Under the pieces are notes generated by a model. It searched no databases, was not told where the DNA came from, and saw only the letters and a list, made by a program, of their open reading frames with translations. Shown here in pieces: positions 1 to 11,067 of a DNA stretch of 64,000 bases (the stretch's first letter is position 1; each line of letters begins with the position of its first letter). Made by a program: the position numbers and the translations under genes. This DNA comes from Platerodrilus igneus (taxonomy: Eukaryota; Arthropoda; Insecta; Coleoptera; Lycidae), in the NCBI GenBank assembly GCA_036346225.1, contig JARFIW010001484.1, forward strand, positions 1 through 64,000, read 5' to 3'.

Positions 1-577
1 AAGTGGTTTCAGAGCTGGTGCCTTTTCTTAATATCAAACAGACTGTTTAAACAAAATGTATTTCAATAAAAAAATTTTGAATAGTATTGTCGTTGGTATT
101 CACGCTCGAGTGATAATGAATCAAAACGTGTTTCGGGTTTGAGCTACGTCATATTTAATAATAGAATTACTTTCCTGTAAAATCCCTTGTGATTTAATTG
201 GGCGCGCGAATCTTTACTTTTGTAAGGGGTGATCCACTTTTGTCCTGATGATGGGCGTGGAGCATGTACTATTAATCAATATGGGATGAGGTTCAAAAGT
301 AGGAGTTGGGAATGACTTACTCACTCATACACAACCATTTCGCACTATATAAACAGTAGGAAATTGCAATATCGATCGTTAATTTCACAATTAACCAACC
401 TGAAAATATTTAAATGCACCCTCCAGTCAAATCCAACAACGAACGCTTTGGGTGATTCTATAAACAAGCGCTATCATCAGCTGTGTTGGAGAATCTGTAG
501 TCGGTTTCGTACAAAGAAATTCAATCAATAATGTACTGCTAATTGTTCACAAGTAGCAGTTTTGAAAAAGAAAAACG
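1..577. other. No recognisable gene; weak TATA-like site
   Basis: AT-rich sequence with no homology I recognise. A TATATAAAC string near 347-355 lies about 230 bases upstream of the small ORF at 578, and a promoter-like reading is possible but unsupported by any initiator or downstream element I can name. Confidence 0.2.
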
Positions 578-760
578 ATGACCGCTTTAGCTGCATTTGC
601 AGCTTTTCCGATTTATACTATTCCACTTAAAAAGTCTACAAAGGCATTGGAAATTTCCAACAAACAAATGATACCTTATATTAACGTCATAATTTCCACT
701 ATTTGTAAAATTCTTAAGCAAGGTTATAGCTTATACAGGGACCAAATGTTTTCAGATTAG
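578..760 (+). CDS. Possible small ORF, unknown function
   Basis: A 60-codon ORF with an adequate start context (AAACG before ATG ACC). The peptide begins with an alanine- and phenylalanine-rich stretch (MTALAAFAAFPIYTIP), which could be a short hydrophobic leader, followed by a lysine-containing polar tail. I recognise no domain. A TATA-like string lies roughly 230 bases upstream. ORFs of this length arise often by chance in AT-rich DNA, and no splice structure or conserved neighbour supports it. It is listed because it is the only stretch in the first 2 kb with any sign of a gene, and it may well be spurious. Confidence 0.12.
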   Translation: MTALAAFAAFPIYTIPLKKSTKALEISNKQMIPYINVIISTICKILKQGYSLYRDQMFSD

Positions 761-2108
761 GTATAACAGCAAGACAATACCTTTGTATGCAGTACATTTT
801 TGGGTGTTTTTTTCATTGTGCCGTAGGGTGCAATCAATTTAACCCATTCCATATAAATACCCTGTGAATTTAAAAGCGCAGGATAGCTTGACTGAGAAAG
901 ATAAATAAAGAATTCAGTATGTCCAGGAAACAATATTTCTTGGAAAAATTTAGTGTTGCTATGCAAGTTTCTCGTAATTTAGATAATAAACTAATAATTA
1001 ATTATCGAGCTATTTATTTTGAACCAGAAATAAGACTATAACATAACTGAAAGATTCCTGCTAGTGTTATAATTCTCATATTGATAAGAGATTCCATAAA
1101 AGCAATTGATTGTTTATTCTTTTGACATTTAAATTGTATTCACTAGGAAAATATCTTAGCATTAACAAAAGTCCGCTCATTATTTAAACATAACATTTCT
1201 AGAATATGCACCCTTTACTTATTTACAAAAGTAATCATCAACTAACGGACGGAGCTTCAACGCATTCAAGGGATGATGCGTCTCTTTCCACAGGTTTCTT
1301 TAGCTGCGATGCTTGAACCAACGCTATATAGGTAGGGTTTGCTACCTCGTACTAGCAGTATTTTGTCACAGATATTTGCTTAATTTGAGTGGTTTCTTCC
1401 AGCTGTATAAATATTCAATGATACTAAAATTTATTTTTCACGGCATGCTATAAGATACACAAGAAAAATATTCTAAATTTGCTTTTAATTTTATTAAACT
1501 TATTTTTCACATGGGAAATGAACTTAAAAAACCTCTGCATTTGTAATTATGAGGGGCTTGTACTGTAATATTGTTCGATAAGCAGCAAACAGAGCCACTA
1601 AAGAGCTTAAAAGCCTTAAAGACGAGAAAAGGATAGCGAGTGTATCAATACAATGTATTTATAAGGAGATACAAAGGCATCAAATACAGAGGATTACCGT
1701 TTTCCAATTTTAGCCAAAGCACTTAAATTGTAACCCTACGTGAATACAAATCTACATAACCAAATACACACTTGCAGCTTATTTTGAATATATGCATTTT
1801 GAACTATTACTTCCTGGGGTTCTATGTTCAAACATACTCCATTATCTTTTTATCAAAATTTTATTAGAAATTTTATCTGTGGTGTGTATTAAACTTGTAT
1901 ATAACAAACTATAGATTCAGCATGTTAAGCTTCCTACTTACATTGTTAATGGAAGACGTTTATGTTATTTTCAGGTCTGTCACAGCTCGTAGGGGTTGCT
2001 TTTTATAAGGAAGTTTAATACTGTTAACACGAACTCATTTTATTCTGAGTTTATACCATTTCTTTACAATGATGTACGGCGATGACAGATAGTATAACTT
2101 ACGTATTA
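761..2108. other. Unassigned AT-rich DNA
   Basis: I see no long ORF, repeat or RNA gene here. The small reverse ORF at 757-966 has no recognisable content. Confidence 0.5.
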
Positions 2109-3321
2109 TATAGCTTATCATCATCATTAGGTCTTCAGTCCTGAAGCTGGTTAAACGCGTACCATCATTGTTTCCTATTCTGAACTAACCTACAGATTTT
2201 CCTGAAATTTGCACAATCTGCATCTATCACTATCTGATCTAGGTCTACATCTACCTCTTTTTTCCTATCTCTGCTTGTCATATTTCACATACTATTCCCC
2301 AAAAATGCCTTAGAACGTATTCTGCCCTTCTATTTCTCCTATATTTTTTCCAAAGATATCCTTGTTTCTCTACCGTTTCTATAACCTATTTGTTATTACC
2401 TTTCTCTGTCCATCCTCATACATTTGAAGCACGGCATTTTAAAGGCTGCTACTGTTCTTCTGTCTGCTTTTAGGCTGCACGTATTTCGTAGGCATACTGT
2501 CTGTGCTGTGCTCCACACATATGCTTTCAACAACTTTTTGTTCTATGTTTGTTGTTTTTCATAATAGGCGCTGTTCTTTTTTGTTAGATGCAGTTCGGTT
2601 CCCTTCTATTGTTTTACAATTATAGGCCCTATTTTTCCGACATTCAGTGGTTGCGAAGGGGGGTAAACAGCCTGTGGCTGCCAAGTTGCTCCAACACCTG
2701 AACATTTACCGATTTAATATTTTTTCCAATATATCTTTTCGCACAGTCAACATTAGTTGCAGTTATTTCACAACCAACACCTGTAGTTGTTTATAATAAT
2801 CATCAGATTTATCTGCGTTTATATTTTCATCATTGGGTTTTCCCGTCTCAAAACTGGTTGGACATGTACCTGCACTTATCTGACTTGCAAAATGTTCCCG
2901 ACCCTAATTCTTAACTTTCCGATCGCATCTTCCGAAGTAGTCCCCTTTCGGAGATCCGAATGGTGGACTATTTTAACTCCGGAATCTTTTACCCCAGAGA
3001 ATGCTATCATTTTTTTATAATTTAGGTACGCTGTGTACTTGGGAGGTAATATGGTGGTTTCCCGTTGCCTTCCACATCGCGGTAGTGTGTCTTAGACTGC
3101 CATACCGACCCCTATGGTCTCTGCCAATCTATGTACCGAAAGAGCCGTTGCCCTCTTTCGGAAGGCTGTCTTCGTCTAGTTCCTCACTAACGACCCTATT
3201 ACTTTGGTTGGACCTGTAGTTTGGCTCTTTAGCACATTAGAACACGCAAGCTATTTTACCTGTTCTAGTAATCTAGAACTTCGGCAAGTTGCAGGTCCAT
3301 TTGAAATGGTTTATAGCTTAT
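2109..3321 (-). mobile_element. Internally deleted RTE-like LINE derivative with target duplications
   Basis: This 1.2-kb unit consists only of the two ends of the LINE found at 20690-24992. Bases 2119 to about 2885 match the 3' end (20690 to about 21455), and about 2886-3309 match the 5' end (24570-24992); the endonuclease-RT body is absent. A 10-bp direct repeat, TATAGCTTAT, flanks it at 2109-2118 and 3312-3321, so this copy appears to have been integrated as a unit by target-primed reverse transcription, unless it was deleted after insertion. The 3' end on the minus strand is a short ATG-type trinucleotide run, as RTE elements commonly have. Small ORFs inside it (2787-3219) are only translations of the former 5' region. 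It would have depended on a full-length relative for enzymes. Confidence 0.85.
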
Positions 3322-3700
3322 ATAAAAATATATATTACTATGATAATAGGGTTATTTAAGGGAATATAAAGTCACAAGGAAGGAATACTTCATGTAAACG
3401 TTATAAAAACAAACCAAACATTTAAATCATAAAAAGTAAATAATTCGTTCATTATACAAAAGCAGATACAAATCACCCTGTATAAAATCACTAATAATCT
3501 ACAGTTAATTAAAGAAAGTACATTCAGTAATGACTTAACCACATAAATAATTACGGACGCAACCCAATCCATTATAAAGCATTTAAAACATTCCTAAGCT
3601 TAAAAGAAATACAAAATCGACATATTTAAAGCAAAATAAACATAAAATAAAATTTCTTTCAACCTAGATGCATTTGCGTAAGAAATCTAAGTCAGTAAAA
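3322..3700. other. AT-rich DNA, possibly the outer part of the next LTR
   Basis: No gene seen. Weak similarity to about 5760-5790 (a GTTATAAAAACAAACC-like string) suggests the LTR-like repeat that follows may begin in this interval, but the boundary cannot be fixed by eye. Confidence 0.3.
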
Positions 3701-5175
3701 CGCATTTGATTTATTTCTGTTTGTATAGGCAAACATTTAAAAGAGGGCATATTTCATAAAGTATAAAAAATAGAGACGAAAGCGTACGTGGCGTTTGAAA
3801 TGTAGGAATTGCCACATTTAATACCCAGCATGTGTATATAAAGTATGGACACTAAAATTAAGACTCCGTGCAATTGAAGGTACAAAACTACCAACCTCCT
3901 TAATACAAAGCTCTGATGTTCGTGCAAAATCAAGCGTCTATAACATGCAATGCCGAATAAAACCCAACTGGTCAAGATAAAAAAAGGGAACGAATTTGTC
4001 TATAAAACGAACCTAAGTAGATAAAGAGCCATCATTTCATTACTGACGCACGGATTGTAATAGTCGAAGCAAAAGTATTACGTAAATTTCAATTTAATGA
4101 AGCTAAATTAAAAATGAAAGTCATATTAATTAAGAATTCCAAGTGGCGCGACTGAAATACGTGTGTATAAAACTCTGCCGTTGGTATAAAACGTAAGTCT
4201 AGATTTAATTAATATTAATGAAGTTTACAATTTATTAATTTAAGGCTCTAAGGATGGGAAATTAAAATCGACTCTAATAACGGACACTGAGTAATCAACT
4301 AATTAATGAGCGTTAAACTAAACAAGCAACTAAATAATTAAATAAATAAGACTAAATTACAACGCTATAACACTAAATTAGTGGGATAAAACTCTAAATA
4401 AAAGTAATGATACTTGAAGTACAGGTTTAGTACTTCAAATCATTGGACAAACGACTACAAGTTGCTGGAAAATAGTTCGCAGTACTGGGATACACGACAA
4501 GTGATGGGTCAACGACTCGAAACCACCGAACAAGCAACAGATTTGTCAGGAAGCTCTAATAAGATGCTGCAGGAGGAGTATTAGGTTAGATTTATGTTTT
4601 GAATTCATAGTACGTTAGATTTATTATTTTAAATATTTTATGAACTTAAAATTTGCATTTAATTTAGATTTTTGGTGTAAAAAGTCAAAAAAAAATTGGT
4701 TGGTACATAAAAGTACGTTTAAAAAGAAGAATTGTTCTTTGAATGTTCAACGAAACCATTCATATTAAAATACAATATTTTGCTGGCTTTAATTGCGATT
4801 AAAAAAGTTTAAAAAAGTTATAAATTTCGTAATGAACAAATTTGATAGGAATAATTATTTTAATTTTGATTTAAGAGCTCTGTAAATAGTAAATATTATT
4901 AAAAAGATCGTAGAGTTGTAAATTTTAAATTGTTTTCGCTTATTATACAAATTTTGGTAAATTTCGCTTGTATTATTCGGGTATATAGAGTGTTAGAAGG
5001 AAGTGGGTAAAAATTCTCTGTTATCATATCGTCGTTCACTCTGTGCGGGACATCACTAAGCTAATCGGGGCATCAAAAATAATTGTGTTAAATTTAAATT
5101 ATTTTATAGGCACAGAGAGGTGGCGATCAGCAGGCAATTGGTCGTTAAACATCTGACGAGCGGCGATATCGTAAC
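3700..5175 (+). repeat. Diverged long LTR-like repeat, copy A, with leader
   Basis: This stretch aligns in the same order and orientation with about 5765-7236, for example TTGCCACATTTAAT near 3808 against CTGCCACATTTAAT near 5866, and GGCACAGAGAGGTGGCGA near 5109 against GGCACAGAGAAGTGGCGA near 7171. The shared length of about 1.4 kb and the gag start that follows suggest a very long LTR plus the start of the untranslated leader. A TGGCGATCAGCAGG string near 5119 is the likely primer-binding position. Divergence is high and insertions and deletions are frequent, so the insertion is old. Confidence 0.55.
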
Positions 5176-5401
5176 TAAGAAAATCGGCGACCTAACGAGG
5201 GGTTCGAAGACTCGAATTTAGGTAATACTTAGGGGTAGAAAATCAAAAATGCAAGTTAAGAAAAGGAACTATAGATTAGAGGTTATAGACGCAATTAAAA
5301 ATTTATTGGCAGACGAAAAACAAAGTTAGAAACTTGGATTTAAATATAAAAAGTGGTAAAAATTAGAATTTAAGGTATATTGTTAATATAATTAAATTAA
5401 A

Positions 5402-5677
5402 ATGAGTAAAAGAATGCAGGAAATTAGGAATACGTTGAGAACTGAAGCGGTGGAGATAGGATCTCAGAAAAGTGTGTTCTTAGAAGATACACAGACTGAA
5501 ACTGCAGGGCGAATATTAGAAAGGAGTAACAGGGAGGAAAAACAAAATACGCAGGAGTCTAGAATGATGTCAATTCTGTTAGCGCTTAATGATAAAATGG
5601 ACAAAAATGACAAAGACATTAATCAAATAAATGAGGAAATGGACAAAAATGAGACCAGTATAAAAGAAATGAGTTAG
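5402..5677 (+). pseudogene. Gag N-terminal fragment of a Ty3/gypsy-like element
   Basis: The 91-residue ORF is clearly related to the first 75 residues of the gag encoded on the other strand at 11068-12312. Shared short segments include VEIGSQ near residue 18 and LALNDKMDK near residue 60, in the same order and spacing. The remaining sequence is a charged, probably coiled-coil stretch. The ORF stops at 5677 and the second LTR-like repeat begins less than 100 bases later, so capsid, nucleocapsid and all of pol are missing. It sits about 280 bases after the putative primer-binding site, where gag is expected. It cannot encode a working capsid and marks an internally deleted element. Confidence 0.7.
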
Positions 5678-5764
5678 GACATGAAAAATATGACTATAAA
5701 AATTAATAAAAATGGGCAAAATTTGGCTAAGCTGAGGTCAATGGAACGCATTAAATTTGTACTT

Positions 5765-7236
5765 GTTTGTAATAAAAAGATCGTTAAAAAACAAACATAT
5801 TTCATAACGCAATAAGGAATAGATATTGAAGCAAAGGCATACGTGACATGAGAAATGTATAAACTGCCACATTTAATAAAATCCGAGATAAATAAACAAA
5901 ATATGAAGTTATAGTTCTGGTATACGTGTAGAATCGAAAGTAATATCTAACAAATTCCTTTACAAAAATAGACTACGTAACATTTGAAGCATACATAATA
6001 ATACTTGTTAACGAATTCTAATACAAAGTTTTGGTCTACGTGCAAGTTGAGCGTTTGAATAAACATGCTATAAGTAGTAAAACCCAAAAGGTAAAGATAT
6101 AAAAAAGAGACAAATTTGTCAATATAATGAACCTAAAGTGATAAGATGCATTCATTCCATAAACAATACGCGACTGTCACAGTGGAAACTGATTTATTAC
6201 GCTAAACTGAAATTGAGTGAAGTTAAAAGTGACATATAATAAAATTAATTAAAATTAAAGAATTCAATTGAAGTATACGGTAGAAGTGCGCGTTGAAATA
6301 CGTAAAGATAAAACTATGCTGTTAATATAAAAACGTAAGTTTAAATTTAATTAATGTAGGCATATTCTTTACTATTTATTAACTTAGGGCACTAAGGAAT
6401 TCAATACGAAATGAACTAAGAAATTACATAAGAAATGACATTAAGGAACTAATTAAGCAATGAACTAAGAAACTAACTAAACATAAAAACAAATTACGAC
6501 GCTAAAACAATAAAACACTGGAACAAAACTCTAAATATATTGGAGAACAAGTTTGAAGTACTAGAGGTACCTGCCAAGTTGCGGGTCAACAACTTAGAAA
6601 TCACTAAACTAGCAACCGATTTGATCAGGAAGCTCCCGTGGGAATTAATAGAAGGAATACCAGGTTAGAATTTATTTTACAGTTTAAAGTATAATTGATG
6701 TTTTGAATATTTAAAGCTTGCATGTAATTTAGACAATTTGTGTAAAGAGTCAACAAAACCTTGGTTAATAAAAGTACGTTTTAAAAGGGGAATAGTCGTT
6801 TGAATGTTTAACAAAACATTCCAGGTAAAGATATAAAAATTTTGCTGGCTTTAATTGCTTAAAATGGGTTATAATTTTGGTAATGAACAAATTTAATAGG
6901 AGTATTTATTTTAATTTTGATTCAAAAGTTTTGTAAATAGCAAATGATATTACAGAGGACGTAGAGTTGTAAATTGTACATTGTTTTTGCTTATTATACA
7001 GATTTTGGCAAATTTCGTTTGAGTTACTCAGGAATATAAAGTGTTAGAGGGGGAGTGGGTAAATATTCTTTGAAATCATATCATCGTTTACTCTGTGCGG
7101 GGTATCACTGAGGTAGTCGGGGCAAAAAATTTAATTGTATTGATTTAAAATTATTTTAGATTATTAAAGAGGCACAGAGAAGTGGCGAGCAACAGGCAAC
7201 TGAGCGCTACATACACCAGGCGGGCGGCGATATTGT
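5765..7236 (+). repeat. Diverged long LTR-like repeat, copy B, with leader
   Basis: This is the partner of copy A. Unusually for a 3' LTR, the similarity continues past the expected LTR end into the leader (TGGCGAGCAACAGG near 7183 and the following 50 bases), then ends in a (TA)n tract. It therefore looks like the start of another internal region rather than a simple downstream LTR. Confidence 0.55.
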
Positions 7237-7238
7237 AG

Positions 7239-7278
<40 letters not shown>
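7237..7278. repeat. (TA)n microsatellite inside a palindrome
   Basis: An uninterrupted AT dinucleotide run of about 38 bases is flanked on the left by TAGCAA and on the right by TTGCTA, making the whole tract a palindrome. Confidence 0.95.
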
Positions 7279-7280
<2 letters not shown>

Positions 7281-8360
7281 CTATGAATACCTCTCTAAAT
7301 TATCGTGCCCCTACTTTGGGCGACCCTTATTTATTTTGCTATGATATTAAATACTCATCATGCCCCTACTTTGGGCTGCATTATTTATTTGCTATACTAT
7401 TTACGTAATTTTCTCGCCCCTTACTTCGGGTTGTTATTTTTATTACTATGAACCGAAATTCTTGATCCCCTTCGTTGTGCGCCTTATTAATTTTCTACGT
7501 ACTCTAAATTATTGGACCACCATTTTAATATTCACTATTAAGTGTAATTATCTCCTCCTCCAGCTGTTTTCTTAATATTGCTATCAACTGGACTTTATCT
7601 TTAAACAACTCTATCTACCAATGGCAAAATTCGATACGTTACCGCCTTGCGGGTTATCACTTTCCTATTCAACTTGTGGCTCCGCCTTTGTACTATTTAA
7701 ATCTTATGACCTCGGCTAGCATTTATTTGCAATTATAAAATTCAGTAAATTTAGATTTTATATAATGAAACCAATATGTTATGTACAGCTTTTGAAATTA
7801 TTTGTAATACATTTCTTATAAATTTCATTTATTAACAACCATCTAGTATGTACTCAAAAACCCAAAGTCACCAAAGAAAATTTATTATTTTTACCAACAA
7901 GGTGTAGAATATTCTAAACCTGTTTTCATGTTACTCATTCAATACGTATGCAACCTCTTTTGTTGACTTCTTCACAAGCATATCATATTTAGCAAATTCA
8001 ATATTAAAATAAAATAAAAATTCATATAGAAAAACAAATGTCTTATAACTAAAAATCTGACCTAGTTTTATCTTTTTCACATCGACGCTTCCAATAAAAA
8101 TGATCTCCCCCAATTCTGGATTCCATTCAAATTATTACACTATGGACCACCACCATTAAATTATATACCCCAATTTATTTCAATTCTTCAAACTTAGACT
8201 TTTATCATTCTTGCCCCAGACTTAAAATTGTAGTTTGTTTCACCCCTGTACTTCAAGATTGTATTATTCTTCTTTTCCCTTTGACATTTAAATTGTATTA
8301 CTGTATTTTTTTCTTAACATCAGAATCCTAGTCTATTTCCCTCAGACCTCGAAACCGTTT
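7278..8360 (-). repeat. LTR-like direct repeat, downstream copy
   Basis: Almost identical by eye to 12553-13634, differing by scattered substitutions and one-base indels. Its low-coordinate end abuts the (TA)n tract. It contains four decayed units of about 50 bp, each with a core like GCCCCTACTTTGGG followed by TTATTTATTTGCTAT (near 7304, 7357, 7409 and 7455). Confidence 0.85.
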
Positions 8361-9523
8361 AAACGGCAATTGTAATCTTCATATTCGCACTAATTTTATT
8401 TTTCACTTTTATACTTATTACGTATTACTTTGTTTAATGGCAATGCACTTCGGCCTTCATTGAGTTCAAAACTGTCTTTCTTATCAAGGTGCTTGCTAAT
8501 ATAATCTCGAATTCCCACTCCATCCGTGGGTTTGGTCTAGAACTCGTCGCTTGTCTCTGACCAATCAAATAATTTTATTTAGAGCAGTTTCTGATGTAAT
8601 GCTCCACGTTTTCCCATAATCACAACCTGCCCGCAGCTGTCTTTCATTATCAACATGCTGTATTTTGATAGATTACTTGCTTTTCTATAAACAACTGATG
8701 CAACCCGACTTTAAATTTTCATGTTTACATGCGATTCACGCAATTTTTGATCATTTCTCTTATCAAAATAGTTAGATCTTTGTACGCATTTATATTAACT
8801 ACCTGAAACTCTATTTCTAAATCCGTATTAATTTAATCGTCTGGAACTCTTCTTCTTAATGCGTGTCTAATTACACTTTATCATTTATTTCTCAATATAC
8901 GCGTGCTTCCACTGAAAAATATCCTTATTCGTTTTACCTAAATTAACTAAACTTTATCTACAGGGTATTTAATATTTACTATCTACTTAATACATGTATT
9001 TCTCATTCCTACTCCAACTATGCGTCTTCCTATGTTTACCTGCGTCGCTCAAAAACTATCTCTACTCTATATACAGGGTGTTGACTACTTACTATCTACA
9101 AACTATGTCTATTTCTTAATTATCTCCTTAAATAAGTGTAGTTTTCTGCTGACTATTCTAATTACTCATTCCCGAACGACCTTTACTATAACGTGCACCC
9201 CCAAGCAACCCCTTATCACAGCATAATTCCCCCAAATTAAAATATAGAATTTCATATCAATGTCCTTTTTGGCGCCCAACGTGAACTTAAACTCACATTG
9301 GTATGAAATTATTATATTTTTATTTCCATTCTGAAATCCAACTTTTTCTTTATTAAACTCATATTTACATTTTATCTATCTCATGCCTATGTCCTATTAT
9401 ACTATACTATTTATACCTATACCTATTCTTATATTCAAATCCTATTCTATTTTTCTATGTATACCTATTCATAATTTATTTTACATTTCCTTTTATCTAT
9501 TCATCTGTCTTTGCATTGGTCAA
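8361..9523. other. Non-coding remainder between RT and repeat; one hairpin
   Basis: No pol similarity detected on either strand. Two loosely similar segments near 8960 and 9075 share TACAGGGT and TTACTATCTAC. The only clear structure is the hairpin at 9237-9322. Confidence 0.5.
9237..9322. repeat. Inverted repeat enclosing a tRNA-Lys-type primer-binding sequence
   Basis: The left arm (9238-9263) and right arm (9295-9322) are near-perfect reverse complements (core TTTCATATCAATGT against ACATTGGTATGAAA). The 31-base loop contains TGGCGCCCAACGTG at 9270-9283, which is complementary to the 3' end of insect tRNA-Lys including its CCA. The sequence reads as a primer-binding site on the plus strand, opposite to the surrounding element. 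Confidence 0.7.
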
Positions 9524-10978
9524 TTAAGCGTATTTATTTCTAGCCTCCCCCTTTCTATTCTTAAATCTGGGTCCTTTTAATCTATATTTCTCAATCATAT
9601 TTTTATCTATAAATATGCCCTTCGTGCTGATTTGATATCCCAGAAATTTAACTTTATTTTGAAAGAATTCGCACTTCTTTAAATTTAACCTTAAACCTGC
9701 TATATTTAATTCTAATAATATTCTTTCTAAATGAACAAAGTGTTGTTCCACACTATCACTAAATATTAACACGTCATCCACGTAGTGGATACAAAATTCC
9801 TCATACGGTCCCAAAATATTCTGCATCGCCTTCACCAATGCAGCCGTACTCGAAGACAAACCAAACGGGACCACCCTAAATTGATATATTCTTCCTTCTA
9901 CAGAAAAACCCGTATATTTCCTTGATTCTCGCGCTAATGGAATCAACCAAAATGAATTCTTTAAGTCTAATTTGCTATAGATTTTCTTATTACCTATTCT
10001 TGCTAATATGCTCTCCATCGTTGGTGGACAATTGTATTGCGGCTTCGTTCGCTTATTTATCTTTCTTGCGTCCAAACATAACCTAATGCTATCATCATTT
10101 TTCTTCACGACGACCAATGGATTCACAAAATGTGTACTGGAGTTTTCTATAATACCTTCACGTAACATTTCCTCAATTTCTTCCTTCACTCTATTCCTAT
10201 ATGCTACTGGAATAGGATATATTTTATTGTTAAACGGCTCTGTATTCGTTACTTCCAACATGTGCACATAACCCGTGGCAATTCTCGACTTCGACCCAAT
10301 TAATTCTGAATGCTTATTCAATAATATATTCACCCTATTTCTTAAATCATCTGGACACTTAATATCTTCTTTTTCATTACACCCATTATTTATGTCTTCA
10401 CTAAACTGATTAATATTTACGCAGTCGTCTTCTATTACTATATTCCCCTCTTCATACCATTTAATATATTTCCCATTACACTCAATCTCTTTGCACTCCG
10501 CATTTATCTTCAACCCCAACTTATCTATCATATTCATCCCAAATATAACATCTATCTTCAGTCCAGGTACTACCATAAACTCATTTTCCCATATTTTATC
10601 CCCCATTTCACATCTCAGAATTACCATTTCATTTATTACACTAAATCTCTTATTATTTGGTGCCACTAAATTACACCTCGCTATAGCTATCGCTTTATCC
10701 CCCAATTTTTCTCGTTTAACAAACTCTTCCGCAACAAGTGATGCCTCTGCTCCAGTATCAATTAACACTTTAACTATTCTATCTTCCACCTTTAAATTAA
10801 TTATTGGTAATAAGTTTCTTTCAAATCTTTCTAATTCATTATCCATTTCATATTTAATAAACTCGCGCTGGTGTTCATATCCGTTAATTCGTAGAATTTT
10901 CCTTGGTTCGTCCGTATTCAAAAATCCTGATTTCGCGTCGAAGGTCCTGCCTGACTCATTATCCCTGTATCTGTGCAA
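9524..10978 (-). CDS. pol: Ty3/gypsy Pol fragment: aspartic protease and reverse transcriptase
   Basis: About 484 codons are open. A retropepsin-type protease lies near residues 60-160, with active site DTGAEASLV and a later conserved GMNMIDKLGL segment. The RT follows from about residue 220: RLCLDARKIN, SKLDLKNSFW, the VPFGLSSS segment, and the catalytic YVDDVLIFSD box with both aspartates intact. Protease processes the polyprotein and RT copies the RNA inside particles. The frame ends about 20 residues after FLGYQIS, where the RT thumb should continue, so RNase H and integrase are lost. The first codon at 10978 is not ATG; the frame opens only near 11004 after a stop, about 60 bases beyond the gag stop, so ordinary frameshift expression from gag is not evident. 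It could make at most a partial enzyme. Confidence 0.88.
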   Translation of the reverse strand: MHRYRDNESGRTFDAKSGFLNTDEPRKILRINGYEHQREFIKYEMDNELERFERNLLPIINLKVEDRIVKVLIDTGAEASLVAEEFVKREKLGDKAIAIARCNLVAPNNKRFSVINEMVILRCEMGDKIWENEFMVVPGLKIDVIFGMNMIDKLGLKINAECKEIECNGKYIKWYEEGNIVIEDDCVNINQFSEDINNGCNEKEDIKCPDDLRNRVNILLNKHSELIGSKSRIATGYVHMLEVTNTEPFNNKIYPIPVAYRNRVKEEIEEMLREGIIENSSTHFVNPLVVVKKNDDSIRLCLDARKINKRTKPQYNCPPTMESILARIGNKKIYSKLDLKNSFWLIPLARESRKYTGFSVEGRIYQFRVVPFGLSSSTAALVKAMQNILGPYEEFCIHYVDDVLIFSDSVEQHFVHLERILLELNIAGLRLNLKKCEFFQNKVKFLGYQISTKGIFIDKNMIEKYRLKGPRFKNRKGEARNKYA

Positions 10979-11067
10979 TTCGTATTTCTTATTTCCATAC
11001 TATTAATATTTCTAGTTTGCGTCCGTCGATCATCATTTTCCTGTCTATTTATTACTCTATTATTTCC

